This document shows positions 23,901-35,900 of a stretch of DNA of 64,000 nt, in pieces (within the stretch, counting starts at the first letter, position 1; the number at the start of each line of letters is the position of its first letter). The position numbers and the translations under genes are program-made. The DNA is from Edaphochlamys debaryana (Eukaryota > Chlorophyta > Chlorophyceae > Chlamydomonadales): positions 868,001 through 932,000 of the forward strand of contig JAEHOE010000036.1 of NCBI GenBank assembly GCA_016858145.1, read 5' to 3'. Under the pieces are notes generated by a model. It saw only the letters and a program-made list of their open reading frames with translations. It made no database searches and was not told the DNA's origin.

Positions 23901-26900
23901 TCGTCCACGGTGGACACCAGCACCCTGCCAGACCCCCCAGCGTACAGTGAGCTGTTGGGCGTGCTAGATAGCAAGTGGATAGTTGAGCATGCATGTCCCC
24001 GCGTCGTATTAGTACAGGCCTGCGCACGGGCCCCTCCTCCTCTTCAGGACTGAATTCTGCGGGCTTCCATCTTGACCCCTGCTGTCGGTCTTGCTTTCTT
24101 CCTTCTCCACCAGACCCGCCCGCGCCCACGGACACGGGCCTGTTCGAGGACGCGTCGACTCCCTCCACTGGCTCTATCGGGCGGAAGGGCACGGGCGACG
24201 CGCCTGGCGACTTCACGTGGGAGGCGCGGGTGTCTGGCGATGCCGGCAGCACGGACCCCTCGGACATGACGCTGACGGTACCTGCGGACCTGGCGTCGGG
24301 AACGTGCGGCGGTCATGTGCCTCCGCTGCCGCCCAGCCCCTCACCTCCGAGCCCTCCACCGCCCAGCCCCTCACCCCCCAGCCCGCCACCGCCCAGCCCC
24401 TTCCCCCTGAGCCCCTTGCCGCCCAGCCCCTCTCCCCCTCCTCCCTGCGCTCCCTGCCCGCACCTGATCATCTCCGAGTTCCACTACTGGGACTCCTCGG
24501 GGAGCAGCAGTAAATGGGTTGAGCTGGTGGTGCCCACTATGATGGACCTCAGCAAGTGGGTGGAGGGCGGCGTAGGGGCAGCGGCAGGGTCTGGAAGGAG
24601 CAGCTGGGGCGTGAGGCAACTGGCTATGGTAGCTGTCGGCTGTTTGATCTACAGCTGCACGGCCAGTAACACCATGCATCGGCGACTGTGCCTCTCCTTC
24701 TAAGCTGCCTCCCGTCCTGTTGTCACAACTCCGCCAGGCTGTCCCTGATTGCCTACCTGTACGACGCCACGGGCGGGCACAAGGCCGCCACGGTGGACCT
24801 CGGCATCCCGTCCAACGTGGAGTCCCACCAGCCCATCGCCAGCAACATCAACTGGCAGACCGTGCTGGTGGAGATGGCTCTGCCGGTGCCCACCGCGGGC
24901 TCCCAGAAGGGCGGCCTCGCCCTGGTGTACGACTGCGGGTTGTCGAGCGCCGCGGTCGACTTCATCCTGTACGGCCCTGCATCGTCCACGGTGGACACCA
25001 GCACCCTGCCGGACCCACCAGCCTATGGTGCGCAGCAGGGGGTCTTATGAGGTTGCCCGCGGGACCCCAAGCCCGTTCCCTTTCGCTCCTGCTGCGTGCT
25101 GACTGGGCGTGTCGGTCTTGCTTTCTTCCTTCTCCACCAGACCCGCCCGCGCCCACGGACACGGGCCTGTTCGAGGACGCGTCGACTCCCTCCACTGGCT
25201 CTATCGGGCGGAAGGGCACGGGCGACACGCCTGGCGACTTCACGTGGGAGGCGCGGGTGTCTGGCGATGCCGGCAGCACGGACTCCTCGGACATGACGCT
25301 GACGGTACCTGCGGACCTGGCGTCGGGGACGTGCGGCGGTCATGTGCCTCCGCTGCCGCCCAGCCCCTCACCTCCGAGCCCTCCACCGCCCAGCCCCTCA
25401 CCCCCCAGCCCTCCACCGCCCAGCCCCTCGCCTCCGAGGCCCCTTCCGCCCAGCCCTCCACCGCCCAGCCCCGCACCCCCCAGCCCAGAGCTCCCGCCTG
25501 CCCCTTGCGGCGTGTGCGCTAAGTTTGTCATACGCCCTGCCGATGGCTCCAACGTGGAGGCCGGGATTGTCCTTCCTACCGATATGTGTGAGGACAAGGC
25601 GGCTATGGTCGCTGCTGACATCAACAGCCAGGCGGCCACACAGACGCCTGCCATGAACCTCTTGGAGCCTTTCATGCTAAATACCTGCCAGGAGTCAGAT
25701 GGCGAGAGCTTCCCCTTCATCACGATCTGCGGTGTGTTCGAGAGGCTTGCGGACGGGGAGGCCCTGGGGCTGAAGTTCGAGGAGGAGGACCGGCTCAAGG
25801 TGTGGATTGAAATGATGTTCGGCGACAGCGGCCCTGGTGCGTGCATTGCTTCCCTCGGCGGCTACAACATCCTGGCCTCTCTGGGTCCGTTCGAGCCGTT
25901 TGACTCTTGCATTGCTGCCACCACGTCTCTTCCGTGCCAAGCGGCCATCCCGACAAGCCTGCCGCCATCCCCTCGGCCTCCGAGGTCACCGCCGCCCCCT
26001 GTGCCTCCGAGTCCAGAGCCGCCCAGCCCTCCACCCCCGAGTCCGCTGCCTCCAACCCCACCACCGCCCAGCCCCTTCCCCCCGAGCCCCTTGCCGCCCA
26101 GCCCCTCGCCTCTTCCTCCCTGCACTCCTTGCCCGCACCTGATCATCTCCGAGTTCCATTACCGGGACTCCTCGGGGAGCAGCAGCCAATGGGTTGAGCT
26201 GGTGGTGCCCACCATGATGGACCTCAGCAAGTGGGTGGAGGGCGGCGTAGGGGCAGCGGCAGGGTCTGGAAGGAGCAGCTGGGGCGTGAGGCAACTGGCT
26301 ATGGTAGCTGTCGGCTGTTTGATCTACAGCTGCACGGCCAGTAGAACCATGCATCGGCGACTGTGCCTCTCCTTCTAAGCTGCCTCCCGTCCTGTTGTCA
26401 CAACTCCGCCAGGCTGTCCCTGATTACTTATCTGTACGACGCCACGGGCGGGCACAAGGCCGCCACGGTGGACCTCGGCATCCCGTCCAACGTGCAGTCC
26501 CACCAGCCCATCGCCAGCAACATCAACTGGCAGACCGTGCTGGTGGAGATGGCTCTGCCAGTGCCCACCGCGGGCTCCCAGAAGGGCGGCCTCGCCCTGG
26601 TGTACGACTGCGGGTTGTCGAGCGCCGCGGTCGACTTCATCCTGTACGGCCCTGCATCGTCCACGGTGGACACCAGCACCCTGCCAGACCCCCCAGCGTA
26701 CAGTGAGCTGTTGGGCGTGCTAGATAGCAAGTGGATAGTTGAGCATGCATGTCCCCGCGTCGTATTAGTACAGGCCTGCGCACGGGCCCCTCCTCCTCTT
26801 CAGGACTGAATTCTGCGGGCTTCCATCTTGACCCCTGCTGTCGGTCTTGCTTTCTTCCTTCTCCACCAGACCCGCCCGCGCCCACGGACACGGGCCTGTT

Positions 26901-29900
26901 CGAGGACGCGTCGACTCCCTCCACTGGCTCTATCGGGCGGAAGGGCACGGGCGACGCGCCTGGCGACTTCACGTGGGAGGCGCGGGTGTCTGGCGATGCC
27001 GGCAGTACGGACCCCACGGACATGACGCTGACGGTACCTGCGGACCTGGCGTCGGGAACGTGCGGCGGTCATGTGCCTCCGCTGCCGCCCAGCCCCTCAC
27101 CTCCGAGCCCTCCACCGCCCAGCCCCTCACCCCCCAGCCCTCCACCGCCCAGCCCCTCGCCTCCGAGGCCCCTTCCGCCCAGCCCTCCACCGCCCAGCCC
27201 CGCACCCCCCAGCCCAGAGCTCCCGCCTGCCCCTTGCGGCGTGTGCGCTAAGTTTGTCATACGCCCTGCCGATGGCTCCAACGTGGAGGCCGGGATTGTC
27301 CTTCCTACCGATATGTGTGAGGACAAGGCGGCTATGGTCGCTGCTGACATCAACAGCCAGGCGGCCACACAGACGCCTGCCATGAACCTCTTGGAGCCTT
27401 TCACGCTAAATACCTGCCAGGAGTCAGATGGCGAGAGCTTCCCCTTCATCACGATCTGCGGTGTGTTCGAGAGGCTTGCGGACGGGGAGGCCCTGGGGCT
27501 GAAGTTCGAGGAGGAGGACCGGCTCAAGGTGTGGATTGAAATGATGTTCGGCGACAGCGGCCCTGGTGCGTGCATTGCTTCCCTCGGCGGCTACAACATC
27601 CTGGCCTCTCTGGGTCCGTTCGAGCCGTTTGACTCTTGCATTGCTGCCACCACATCTCTTCCGTGCCAAGCGGCCATCCCGACAAGCCTGCCGCCATCCC
27701 CTCCGCCACCGAGCCCTCAACCGCCCAGCCCATCTCCTCCCAGCCCCTCGCCTCCTCCTCCCTGTGCCCCCTGCCCGCACCTCATCATCTCCGAGTTCCA
27801 TTACCGGGACTCCTCGGGGAGCAGCAGCCAATGGGTTGAGCTGGTGGTGCCCACCATGATGGACCTCAGCAAGTGGGTGGAGGGCGGTGCTGGGGCAGCG
27901 GCAGGGTCTGGAAGGAGCAGCTAGGGCGTGAGGCAACTGGCTATGGTAGCTGTCGGCTGTTTGATCTACAGCTGCACGGCCAGTAGAACCATGCATCGGC
28001 GACTGTGCCTCTCCTTCTAAGCTGCCTCCCGTCCTGTTGTCACAACTCCGCCAGGCTGTCCCTGATTGCCTACCTGTACGACGCCACGGGCGGGCACAAG
28101 GCCGCCACGGTGGACCTCGGCATCCCGTCCAACGTGGAGTCCCACCAGCCCATCGCCAGCAACATCAACTGGCAGACCGTGCTGGTGGAGATGGCTCTGC
28201 CGGTGCCCACCGCGGGCTCCCAGAAGGGCGGCCTCGCCCTGGTGTACGACTGCGGGTTGTCGAGCGCCGCGGTCGACTTCATCCTGTACGGCCCTGCATC
28301 GTCCACGGTGGACACCAGCACCCTGCCAGACCCACCAGCCTATGGTGCGCAGCAGGGGGTCTTATGAGGTTGCCCGCGGGACCCCAAGCCCGTTCCCTTT
28401 CGCTCCAGCTGCGTGCTGACTGGGCGTGTCGGTCTTGCTTTCTTCCTTCTCCACCAGACCCGCCCGCGCCCACGGACACGGGCCTGTTCGAGGACGCGTC
28501 GACTCCCTCCACTGGCTCTATCGGGCGGAAGGGCACGGGCGACACGCCTGGCGACTTCACGTGGGAGGCGCGGGTGTCTGGCGATGCCGGCAGTACGGAC
28601 CCCACGGACATGACGCTGACGGTACCTGCGGACCTGGCGTCGGGGACGTGCGGCGGTCATGTGCCTCCGCTGCCGCCCAGCCCCTCACCTCCGAGCCCTC
28701 CACCGCCCAGCCCCTCACCCCCCAGCCCTCCACCGCCCAGCCCCTCGCCTCCGAGGCCCCTTCCGCCCAGCCCTCCACCGCCCAGCCCCGCACCCCCCAG
28801 CCCAGAGCTCCCGCCTGCCCCTTGCGGCGTGTGCGCTAAGTTTGTCATACGCCCTGCCGATGGCTCCAACGTGGAGGCCGGGATTGTCCTTCCTACCGAT
28901 ATGTGTGAGGACAAGGCGGCTATGGTCGCTGCTGACATCAACAGCCAGGCGGCCACACAGACGCCTGCCATGAACCTCTTGGAGCCTTTCACGCTAAATA
29001 CCTGCCAGGAGTCAGATGGCGAGAGCTTCCCCTTCATCACGATCTGCGGTGTGTTCGAGAGGCTTGCGGACGGGGAGGCCCTGGGGCTGAAGTTCGAGGA
29101 GGAGGACCGGCTCAAGGTGTGGATTGAAATGATGTTCGGCGACAGCGGCCCTGGTGCGTGCATTGCTTCCCTCGGCGGCTACAACATCCTGGCCTCTCTG
29201 GGTCCGTTCGAGCCGTTTGACTCTTGCATTGCTGCCACCACATCTCTTCCGTGCCAAGCGGCCATCCCGACAAGCCTGCCGCCATCCCCTCCGCCACCGA
29301 GCCCTCAACCGCCCAGCCCATCTCCTCCCAGCCCCTCGCCTCCTCCTCCCTGTGCCCCCTGCCCGCACCTCATCATCTCCGAGTTCCATTACCGGGACTC
29401 CTCGGGGAGCAGCAGCCAATGGGTTGAGCTGGTGGTGCCCACCATGATGGACCTCAGCAAGTGGGTGGAGGGCGGTGCTGGGGCAGCGGCAGGGTCTGGA
29501 AGGAGCAGCTAGGGCGTGAGGCAACTGGCTATGGTAGCTGTCGGCTGTTTGATCTACAGCTGCACGGCCAGTAGAACCATGCATCGGCGACTGTGCCTCT
29601 CCTTCTAAGCTGCCTCCCGTCCTGTTGTCACAACTCCGCCAGGCTGTCCCTGATTGCCTACCTGTACGACGCCACGGGCGGGCACAAGGCCGCCACGGTG
29701 GACCTCGGCATCCCGTCCAACGTGGAGTCCCACCAGCCCATCGCCAGCAACATCAACTGGCAGACCGTGCTGGTGGAGATGGCTCTGCCGGTGCCCACCG
29801 CGGGCTCCCAGAAGGGCGGCCTCGCCCTGGTGTACGACTGCGGGTTGTCGAGCGCCGCGGTCGACTTCATCCTGTACGGCCCTGCATCGTCCACGGTGGA

Positions 29901-32900
29901 CACCAGCACCCTGCCAGACCCACCAGCCTATGGTGCGCAGCAGGGGGTCTTATGAGGTTGCCCGCGGGACCCCAAGCCCGTTCCCTTTCGCTCCAGCTGC
30001 GTGCTGACTGGGCGTGTCGGTCTTGCTTTCTTCCTTCTCCACCAGACCCGCCCGCGCCCACGGACACGGGCCTGTTCGAGGACGCGTCGACTCCCTCCAC
30101 TGGCTCTATCGGGCGGAAGGGCACGGGCGACACGCCTGGCGACTTCACGTGGGAGGCGCGGGTGTCTGGCGATGCCGGCAGTACGGACCCCACGGACATG
30201 ACGCTGACGGTACCTGCGGACCTGGCGTCGGGGACGTGCGGCGGTCATGTGCCTCCGCTGCCGCCCAGCCCCTCACCTCCGAGCCCTCCACCGCCCAGCC
30301 CTCTTCCACCCAGCCCTCCACCGCCCAGCCCTCTTCCACCCAGCCCTCCACCGCCCAGCCCGTCACCGCCGAGCCCTCCTCCGCCTAGCCCCTCGCCTCC
30401 GAGCCCCCTTCCGCCCAGCCCTCCACCGCCAAGCCCGCTACCACCCAGCCCAGAGCCGCCTGCTCCGCCCAATGCCGAGTGTGCCATCTGCGCTCGGCTG
30501 CGGTTCATTCCTCCGTCCGACCTCCTTGGGAAACCCCTGTACGAGCCTGACCAAGACACGTGCGACATTGCGACGGAGAACATTGTTGCCAGCATGAACT
30601 TCCTCGCAGAGCAGCGGAGTGTTGCCATCTCGGTGCCTTTCGCACAGACTGATTGCCAGCTGTCCAACGAGGACGGGCAGGTTCCCCATGTCACAATCTG
30701 TGGTCACTTCGCCGACCTGGCCCAGGGCCAGAGCCTGGCTGGGGATCTGGATGGCGAGATGCAGCAGTGGCTGCAGCTCATGATGGGAGGCAGCGGCACC
30801 GCGGCCTGCCGGCCCGCCATGGGCGGGTACAACGTGCAGGCCGTACTCGAGCCGGAACCGGGCAACCCCGTGTGCATCACAGCGACCGCGAGCATTCCCT
30901 GCCAGGCAGCCCTGCCAGCCGGGGACCCGCCTTCCGCCCCCTCTCCACCGCCGCCTCCGTCGCCCTTCCCGCCCGTCTCCCCCTCACCGCCAGTGCCGGT
31001 ACCGGTGTGTGACGTGTGTGTGCGCTTCGTCATCATCCCTCCCGCCGACGCCACCCCTCCGGTGTTCAGCTTCGACAGCCCGCTGTGCACCTCCTCCCAG
31101 GCGGTGGTGGCGGACAGCATCAACTCCATCGCCGCTGCTGCGGGCGTGCCCGTGGTGACGCCCTTCGCCGTGACCGAGTGCAGCCCCGCCTTCCTGCCTC
31201 CCACCACCAACCCCTACGTCATCATCTGCGGCGCGTTCCGGACCGAGGCCGAGGGCCAGAGCCTCGAGTCCGAGCTCAACGAGGCCCTTCCAGACTGGAT
31301 GGACGTGCTGACGGGCGCCTCGAGCCACCGCCGCTCGCTGCTGGCCGGCTGCCGGCCTGGCCTGGGCGGCTACAACTTCAAGGCCGCCATGGAGCCTCTG
31401 CCCGGACAGCCCAAGTGCCTGGCGGCGCTGGCGGAGAGGGTGAGCGAGGGGGGAAAGCAGGCAGCAGGGTGACCGCTGCAGCGCCGCAGGTGTGCCTGCC
31501 TGCCCTCGACTTGCGTGCATTGCTGGTTTGACGAAGCTTCTCACCCCCCACCCCCCGTGTAGGCCTGTGAGAAGCTCAACCCGCCGCCGCCACCGCCGCC
31601 ACCACCTGCGGAGTCCCCGCCGCCGCCACCCCCATCGCCCTCCCCGCCTCCCCCACCCTCGGCACCGCCACCGCCGTCCCCGCCAGTTGCACCGCCTCCG
31701 TCGCCCCCTGCGATGCCGTCCCCACCCAGCCCTCCCTCTCCCAGCCCACCGTCACCGGAGCCGCCAATGCCTCCGCCACCCTCACCGCCCCCGCTGCCCC
31801 TGGCCTTCGCCTGGTGGGTGTGCGGCTTCGGAACGCAGGATTGCAACGATGGCCGTTTGGCAATTGATATGCCTACCCTCCTTGCGTCACTCCTTGCATT
31901 GGCCTGACTTCTCCCGAATCCTCCGCCCCCTGCCATGTGTTTCTTACATTGAACTCTTAACTCCAGCAACTGCGAGGACGGAGGTGAGCCCTGCTGGGTC
32001 TTTGGGGGGTACCTGCTTGCGGTCTGTGCGCCACCCGATGGTGCATGAGGCTGTTCTCCCACCTGTGACCGCCCCGACCCATCCCGTCTTCCCCAGGCAT
32101 GGGCGTGGTCGTGTCGCAGAACGAGGACCCCGCTGTGGCGACCTTCACGACCAGCAGCTTCCCCGAGGTGAGGAAGCGGAAGCGGCGGTCCCCCATATGG
32201 GGTTGCAAACCAGCAGTTTGCTGTGGCCCCTTCGCGGGTCCCATCATGCCTCAAAACCCCACCACACCTCCGCCGCAGATCTCTCTGGCCCAGGAGGCTC
32301 CCACGGAGTCCACGGCGGCGCTCTACCTCACCGACCAGACCTGGTCAGTGCGTGACCTGGCCGTCGAGTTGCTGTCGCTTTGTTGGCTGTCGGGCATGCC
32401 TCATCTCCCCCCTCCGTGTGCCTTCCACCTCCCTCTCCCAGGCTTGAGGTGAACGAGAAGGCGCCCACTGACCCAGTGGCCGCCGCCCTCAAGGCAGTCA
32501 TCCTCCGCCGTGTGCGGGGAGTGCGTGGTGCGGCCACGACCATCCTCGTGAGCTCCAAGAAGCCAGTCGACCTGAGCGCCGTGGTCAACGCCATCACCGG
32601 CACCACAACCCGTTGCGCTCTGGTGCGTACGGTGCTCCCGGTGCTGGAGGGCAGGGGGTGGCACCCTTGCTGCTTCCCTCTGGCTGTGGTTGTCTTACCT
32701 GCCCCTCCCCGCCCCTCAGTTCAACGCCGGGACCGATCAGGCCGTGGGCTTTGCGCCAAGCTTCACCAACCGGGTCGCCAGCAACAGTGCCACTGTCAGT
32801 GTGCCAGGCACCCAGATGGCCAAGTACCTGCAGTGTGAGTGCAGCGGTTGCGCCTGTCATCAGCGGACGCCGCACCCTTGACCCGCCCTGTCTCATGCTT

Positions 32901-35900
32901 CCTCCCCTGTGCCTCTCCCTTGCCTCACAGGCTCTTCGAGCACCGCTGTGGCTATGGCGGCGGTGAACCGGGCCGGCAGGTCGCAGGCTGTGGCCGTCAC
33001 GATTCCCGTGCCCGGAGGTGGGTTGGGTTCGAGGCGGCTTGGTGCACCCTAGTGCTGCCAGGCGGCAAGCTCCCAACCATCCGTCGACCCTGCCCTGCCC
33101 TCCTCGCAGGCGGCATGTTCCGGCTCATGTCTCTGGACCTGGTGACCGCTGATCCAGACGTGGCAGCCAGCGTCATCACCAACCAGGTCGACGTGGTGAG
33201 TCCTTGCTGATCACATCCATCGCTTGGGCGTCTGCCAAAACGACATCTCCCCAGGCCTCTTCCCTGATTGGGAACTGCTGAACCAACCGCCTGCCTGCCC
33301 GGGCGATCCTCCCCCTGCAGACGTGCTCGCCTTCGCCTCCGCCGCCCTCGCCCAGCCCTATGCCCACCCTTACGCCCATCGAGGACTGCAATGGTGTCAC
33401 CTGGGTTCTCGGCGAGAACGACACCGCTGTGCAGACCTTCGCCAGCGGCGCCTTCACGCAGCTGGTGCACCCGGTCGACAGCCTCACGTCCTCCGCCGTC
33501 AGCCTCTTCCTCAGCGACTCGGCGCTGCGGAGCCTGCAGCGCGACCCCGCGGTCAGTGAGGTCCTCGCCAGCCGCCTGCGTCGGGGCAGCAGCGGGGTTA
33601 CCACCACCGTCATCGTCTCGCCCTCCACCACCGACCTGGTGGCGCTGCTCAAGGAGCTGACCGGGAGGACGCTCAAGTGCGCGCTGGTGAGAACGCAGGG
33701 GGCCTGGGAGGGTCGGTGAGGGCGCTGCTGTTGGGGCCGGGTAGAGCGCCGTGGGCCCGAGCCGAATGCCCAACCTGGCTCCTCCTTCCCTGTCGTCCTT
33801 CCCTGCAGGTTAACCCTGTGACTGGCCTGATGACCACTGGCGGTGCGCCGCCATGGGCTGCCAACGCCGTCGCATCAGATGCTGATACCACGGCCCTCAC
33901 CAACGCTGCGTCGGTCGCCATTAGCTGCGCTGCCAGCAGCCAGACGTACACCGCTGCGCTGGTGGACAGCCGGGGTGCCCCCGTGGCAGTGGAGGTGCAG
34001 CCTGCGGCCAACGGTGGGTGGAGCCTCCCGGTCCTTCTGCTGCTCGCTCGTGTGCCGGCGCTGGCCCATTGTGAAGGTTCGAAATATTGGATTGGGAATA
34101 CCTATCAACCTGCTGCCCTACTTCCACCCTCCGCCTGTCCGCAGGTGGCATCCTGCGCCTGGTCCCGGCGGCTCTGCTGGCCAGCAATGCTCGGTCAGCG
34201 GCAGACCTGGTCATGCGTGGAGTCACGCCCAAAGTCTGCACCTCGCTGCCGCCCGGCAAGCCTGCCCCACACCCCTCGCCACCGCCGCCTTCGCCCCCTC
34301 CGCCGTCGCCCCAGCCCCGCTACGCCCCCGACCTGCAGTACCGCCTCAACGAGCAGTGCGTGTCCTCCGTGCTGCTGCCCGGCGACCAGCCCGCCGCGCT
34401 GGAGAGCTTCCTTCTCAGCAGCTTCCCGGCCAGCGTGCTGGTCAGCGATCTGCCCACAGCCACCCGCACCATCTTCATGCCCGACACGGCCCTGCGCCGC
34501 CTCATCGATGCCCCCGTCGACACGGTGCAGAACCAGCTGGTGCAGTGGACCTCCGACCCGGGCCACACCGTCGCGGTGATGCTGTCCGCCGAGTCCACCG
34601 ACACCACCACGCTCCTCAGCGCCCTCAACGGCGGCACCCGCCTGCGCTGCGCCCTGGTGGACCCCGTCACACGGCAGATGCTGCAGCCGATGCAGAGCTT
34701 CGACGACAAGGTGCAGACCCCGGCCAGCGCCACTGCGGTGGAGGGCACGGAGGCGGTGTACGGCGTGTCCTGCTTCTCGCCCACGGCCGAGGCCACCCAC
34801 GTGTCCGCTGAGACTGGGGCGCCCCTCATCGTCCGCGTTCCGCTGAGGAGGGGCGCTACCCTGATGCTGGTGTCGGCCAACATCCTGGGGATTGCTCCCA
34901 CTGATCTGGCGGCCGCAATCCGTGAGGCCACGCCCAGTTGCGAGGAGTCTGCTCCCCCGCCTGTCGGCCGGCCAAGCCCAAGTCGGCCACCACCAGCCAG
35001 CCCCGGCGTCAGCCCCTCACCCAGCCCACCACCAGCCAGCCCCGGCGTCAGCCCCTCACCCAGCCCACCACCAGCCAGCCCCGGCGTCGGCCCCTCGCCC
35101 AGCCCTCCTCCTGGCGCGCCTGTGCCCGAGCCCTGCGCCTACTCGGATGACAGCGGCAGCGGTGCCGTGGTGTTCGTCCCGGGCGGCAGCGGCAGCGACT
35201 CCGTGGTGCAGGGCGTGCTGGACGTGCTGGAGGGCCTCCCGGGCGTGGAGCGGATCGCCTCCATGGCCCGGCTGCTGAACGACAGCAGCAACCTTATCAT
35301 CACGGACCAGCAGGTCCTGGCGCTCACAGCGGCGGGAGCACTTGCCCTCGCCGCCTTCGCCGCGGCGCCCGGCCACGCTGTGACCCTGCTCGCCAGCGAG
35401 AACGCCACTGGTGCCGACATCAACTCAGCGCTTGCGAGGTTGGGCGTGGCAGGCGTCTCCTGCCAGCCTCTGGACCCCAGCGGAGTGGTCTCCAACGGCA
35501 CCGTCAGCTGCAGCCTGACCACCTCGCCCTGCTCCTCCGACCCTCTCGACATTGTGGTGGTGGTCCCAACGCCCGGCGGGGGCAAGATCCGCGTAATGCC
35601 ATCGGCCCTCATCCGCCAGCCCTCGCCTTTACTCGGCAAGATCATCACGGGTGTCACACCAGCATCCAAGCCCTCCATCACCATGCTCCCCGACGTGTGC
35701 GGACCAGTGCTGGGCAACTGCGCTCGTGCAAGCGGCCAGCGGCAGTTCTTGCCCTACCAATTTGAGAACTTCACCCGCTTTGAGGACACCCCGGACGGCA
35801 AGTTCCATGAGGTGACACTCACCCTGAAGAAGGCTGAGAACATCAATGCCAACAAGGTTCACGACACGTATGCGCTCATGGTATGTGTAGCTGCAGGGGT

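Larger units (their letters stand above)
22275..30250 (+). repeat. Tandem L/P module array, copy 1 (L3-L8, P1-P3)
   Basis: Six near-identical L modules start near 22275, 23366, 24447, 26118, 27763 and 29351. Each has an exon ending DLSK or DLSR, a phase-2 intron of about 180 bases, an exon from [13 protein letters not shown] to LPDPPAY, a second intron, and an exon from [19 protein letters not shown] to CGGHV followed by a linker. The first three are spaced about 1.09 kb apart. The last three alternate with pherophorin-type P modules at about 1.6 kb. Introns are repeated along with exons, so whole genomic units were duplicated. Two types of second intron occur: one at 22.86, 23.95 and 26.70 kb, the other at 25.03, 28.35 and 29.93 kb. 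Confidence 0.9.

Noticed and set aside
25340..30694. Glycine-rich antisense frames ([11 protein letters not shown] type) under the arrays
   Set aside because: They are the reverse reading of Pro/Ser linkers and repeat exactly with them; they cross introns and have no start context.
22517..31472. Long plus-strand frames that run through intron 3' ends into exons (for example 24720-26378)
   Set aside because: The starting part reads the L second exon in the wrong frame or reads intron; only the later part is coding. The spliced model is used instead.
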